Positions 45,550 to 45,633 of a stretch of DNA of 45,633 nucleotides are shown one piece after another. How positions within the stretch are numbered: the first letter of the stretch is position 1; each line of letters opens with the position of its first letter. Both the position numbers and the translations under genes were made by a program. This DNA is from an uncultured Saprospiraceae bacterium (GTDB taxonomy: Bacteria; Bacteroidota; Bacteroidia; Chitinophagales; Saprospiraceae): positions 1 to 45,633 of the forward strand of contig CALKXE010000227.1 of NCBI GenBank assembly GCA_938003955.1, written 5' to 3'. The notes beneath the pieces are model-generated. The model did no database searches and was not told the DNA's origin. It saw only the letters and a program-made list of their open reading frames with translations.

Positions 45550-45633
45550 TTATGGTTGGTTGGTACTACGTATTAGGTAATATTATATTATAATTTTTTC
45601 TATGTGTGAAGATAGGAAAATAAAGGAGAGGGA

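Overview
The window reads as chromosomal DNA of a Bacteroidota bacterium. The DNA is AT-rich, and most genes lack an obvious Shine-Dalgarno site. Several exported proteins end in type IX secretion (T9SS) sorting domains, of type A (around 14.8, 15.0 and 38.1 kb) and type B (around 30.0 kb). There are also a CarboxypepD_reg-like TonB receptor, a LytS/LytTR two-component pair and a TonB-domain protein without the usual TonB layout. The sulfatase/YHYH/MopE mosaic and the giant adhesin suggest a surface-associated marine or Saprospiria-like member, but that placement is only a guess. No rRNA, tRNA, transposase, phage gene or CRISPR array was seen.

Layout. 0-13.3 kb holds mostly housekeeping or accessory single genes. 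These are a NudK-like Nudix hydrolase cut by the window start, a GNAT acetyltransferase, an outer-membrane-like protein, a small secreted protein, a COG2509 flavoprotein, an AspT/YidE-type transporter, a PqqB-like lipoprotein hydrolase, a large unknown exported protein, a YjbQ + DUF1015 pair, an LRR-TonB fusion and an AlkB-like dioxygenase. 13.5-17.4 kb holds two T9SS cargo genes facing each other, a propeller protein and a CotH-kinase/lamin-tail protein, separated by two opposed terminators. 17.7-23.3 kb holds a lipoprotein and a TonB-dependent receptor on the minus strand, divergent from a LytS-type kinase and its LytTR regulator. The shared intergenic region carries a 21-bp-spaced direct repeat that fits a LytTR binding site. 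23.4-33.5 kb is a surface-protein block: a 2212-residue T9SS type B protein with seven HYR-like repeats, a 917-residue sulfatase-YHYH-MopE mosaic and a small secreted protein.

33.6-37.0 kb is a minus-strand two-gene unit. It encodes a membrane-anchored OmpA-domain protein and a membrane-anchored coiled-coil protein with 61-residue tandem repeats and two C-terminal helix-hairpin-helix modules. It ends at tandem hairpins, and an eight-base G tract lies just upstream. 37.4-39.7 kb holds a small T9SS cargo protein, a DoxX-like membrane protein and a secreted transglutaminase-fold protein. 40.0-45.5 kb is a complete tripartite RND efflux operon (pump, lipoprotein adaptor, TolC-like channel) with overlapping genes.

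The most promising places for something undescribed are the OmpA/coiled-coil/HhH operon with its G tract and internal repeats, the sulfatase-YHYH-MopE mosaic, the LRR-TonB fusion, the candidate LytTR site, and two short transcription units marked by terminators (around 1.2-1.4 kb and 3.0-3.2 kb).
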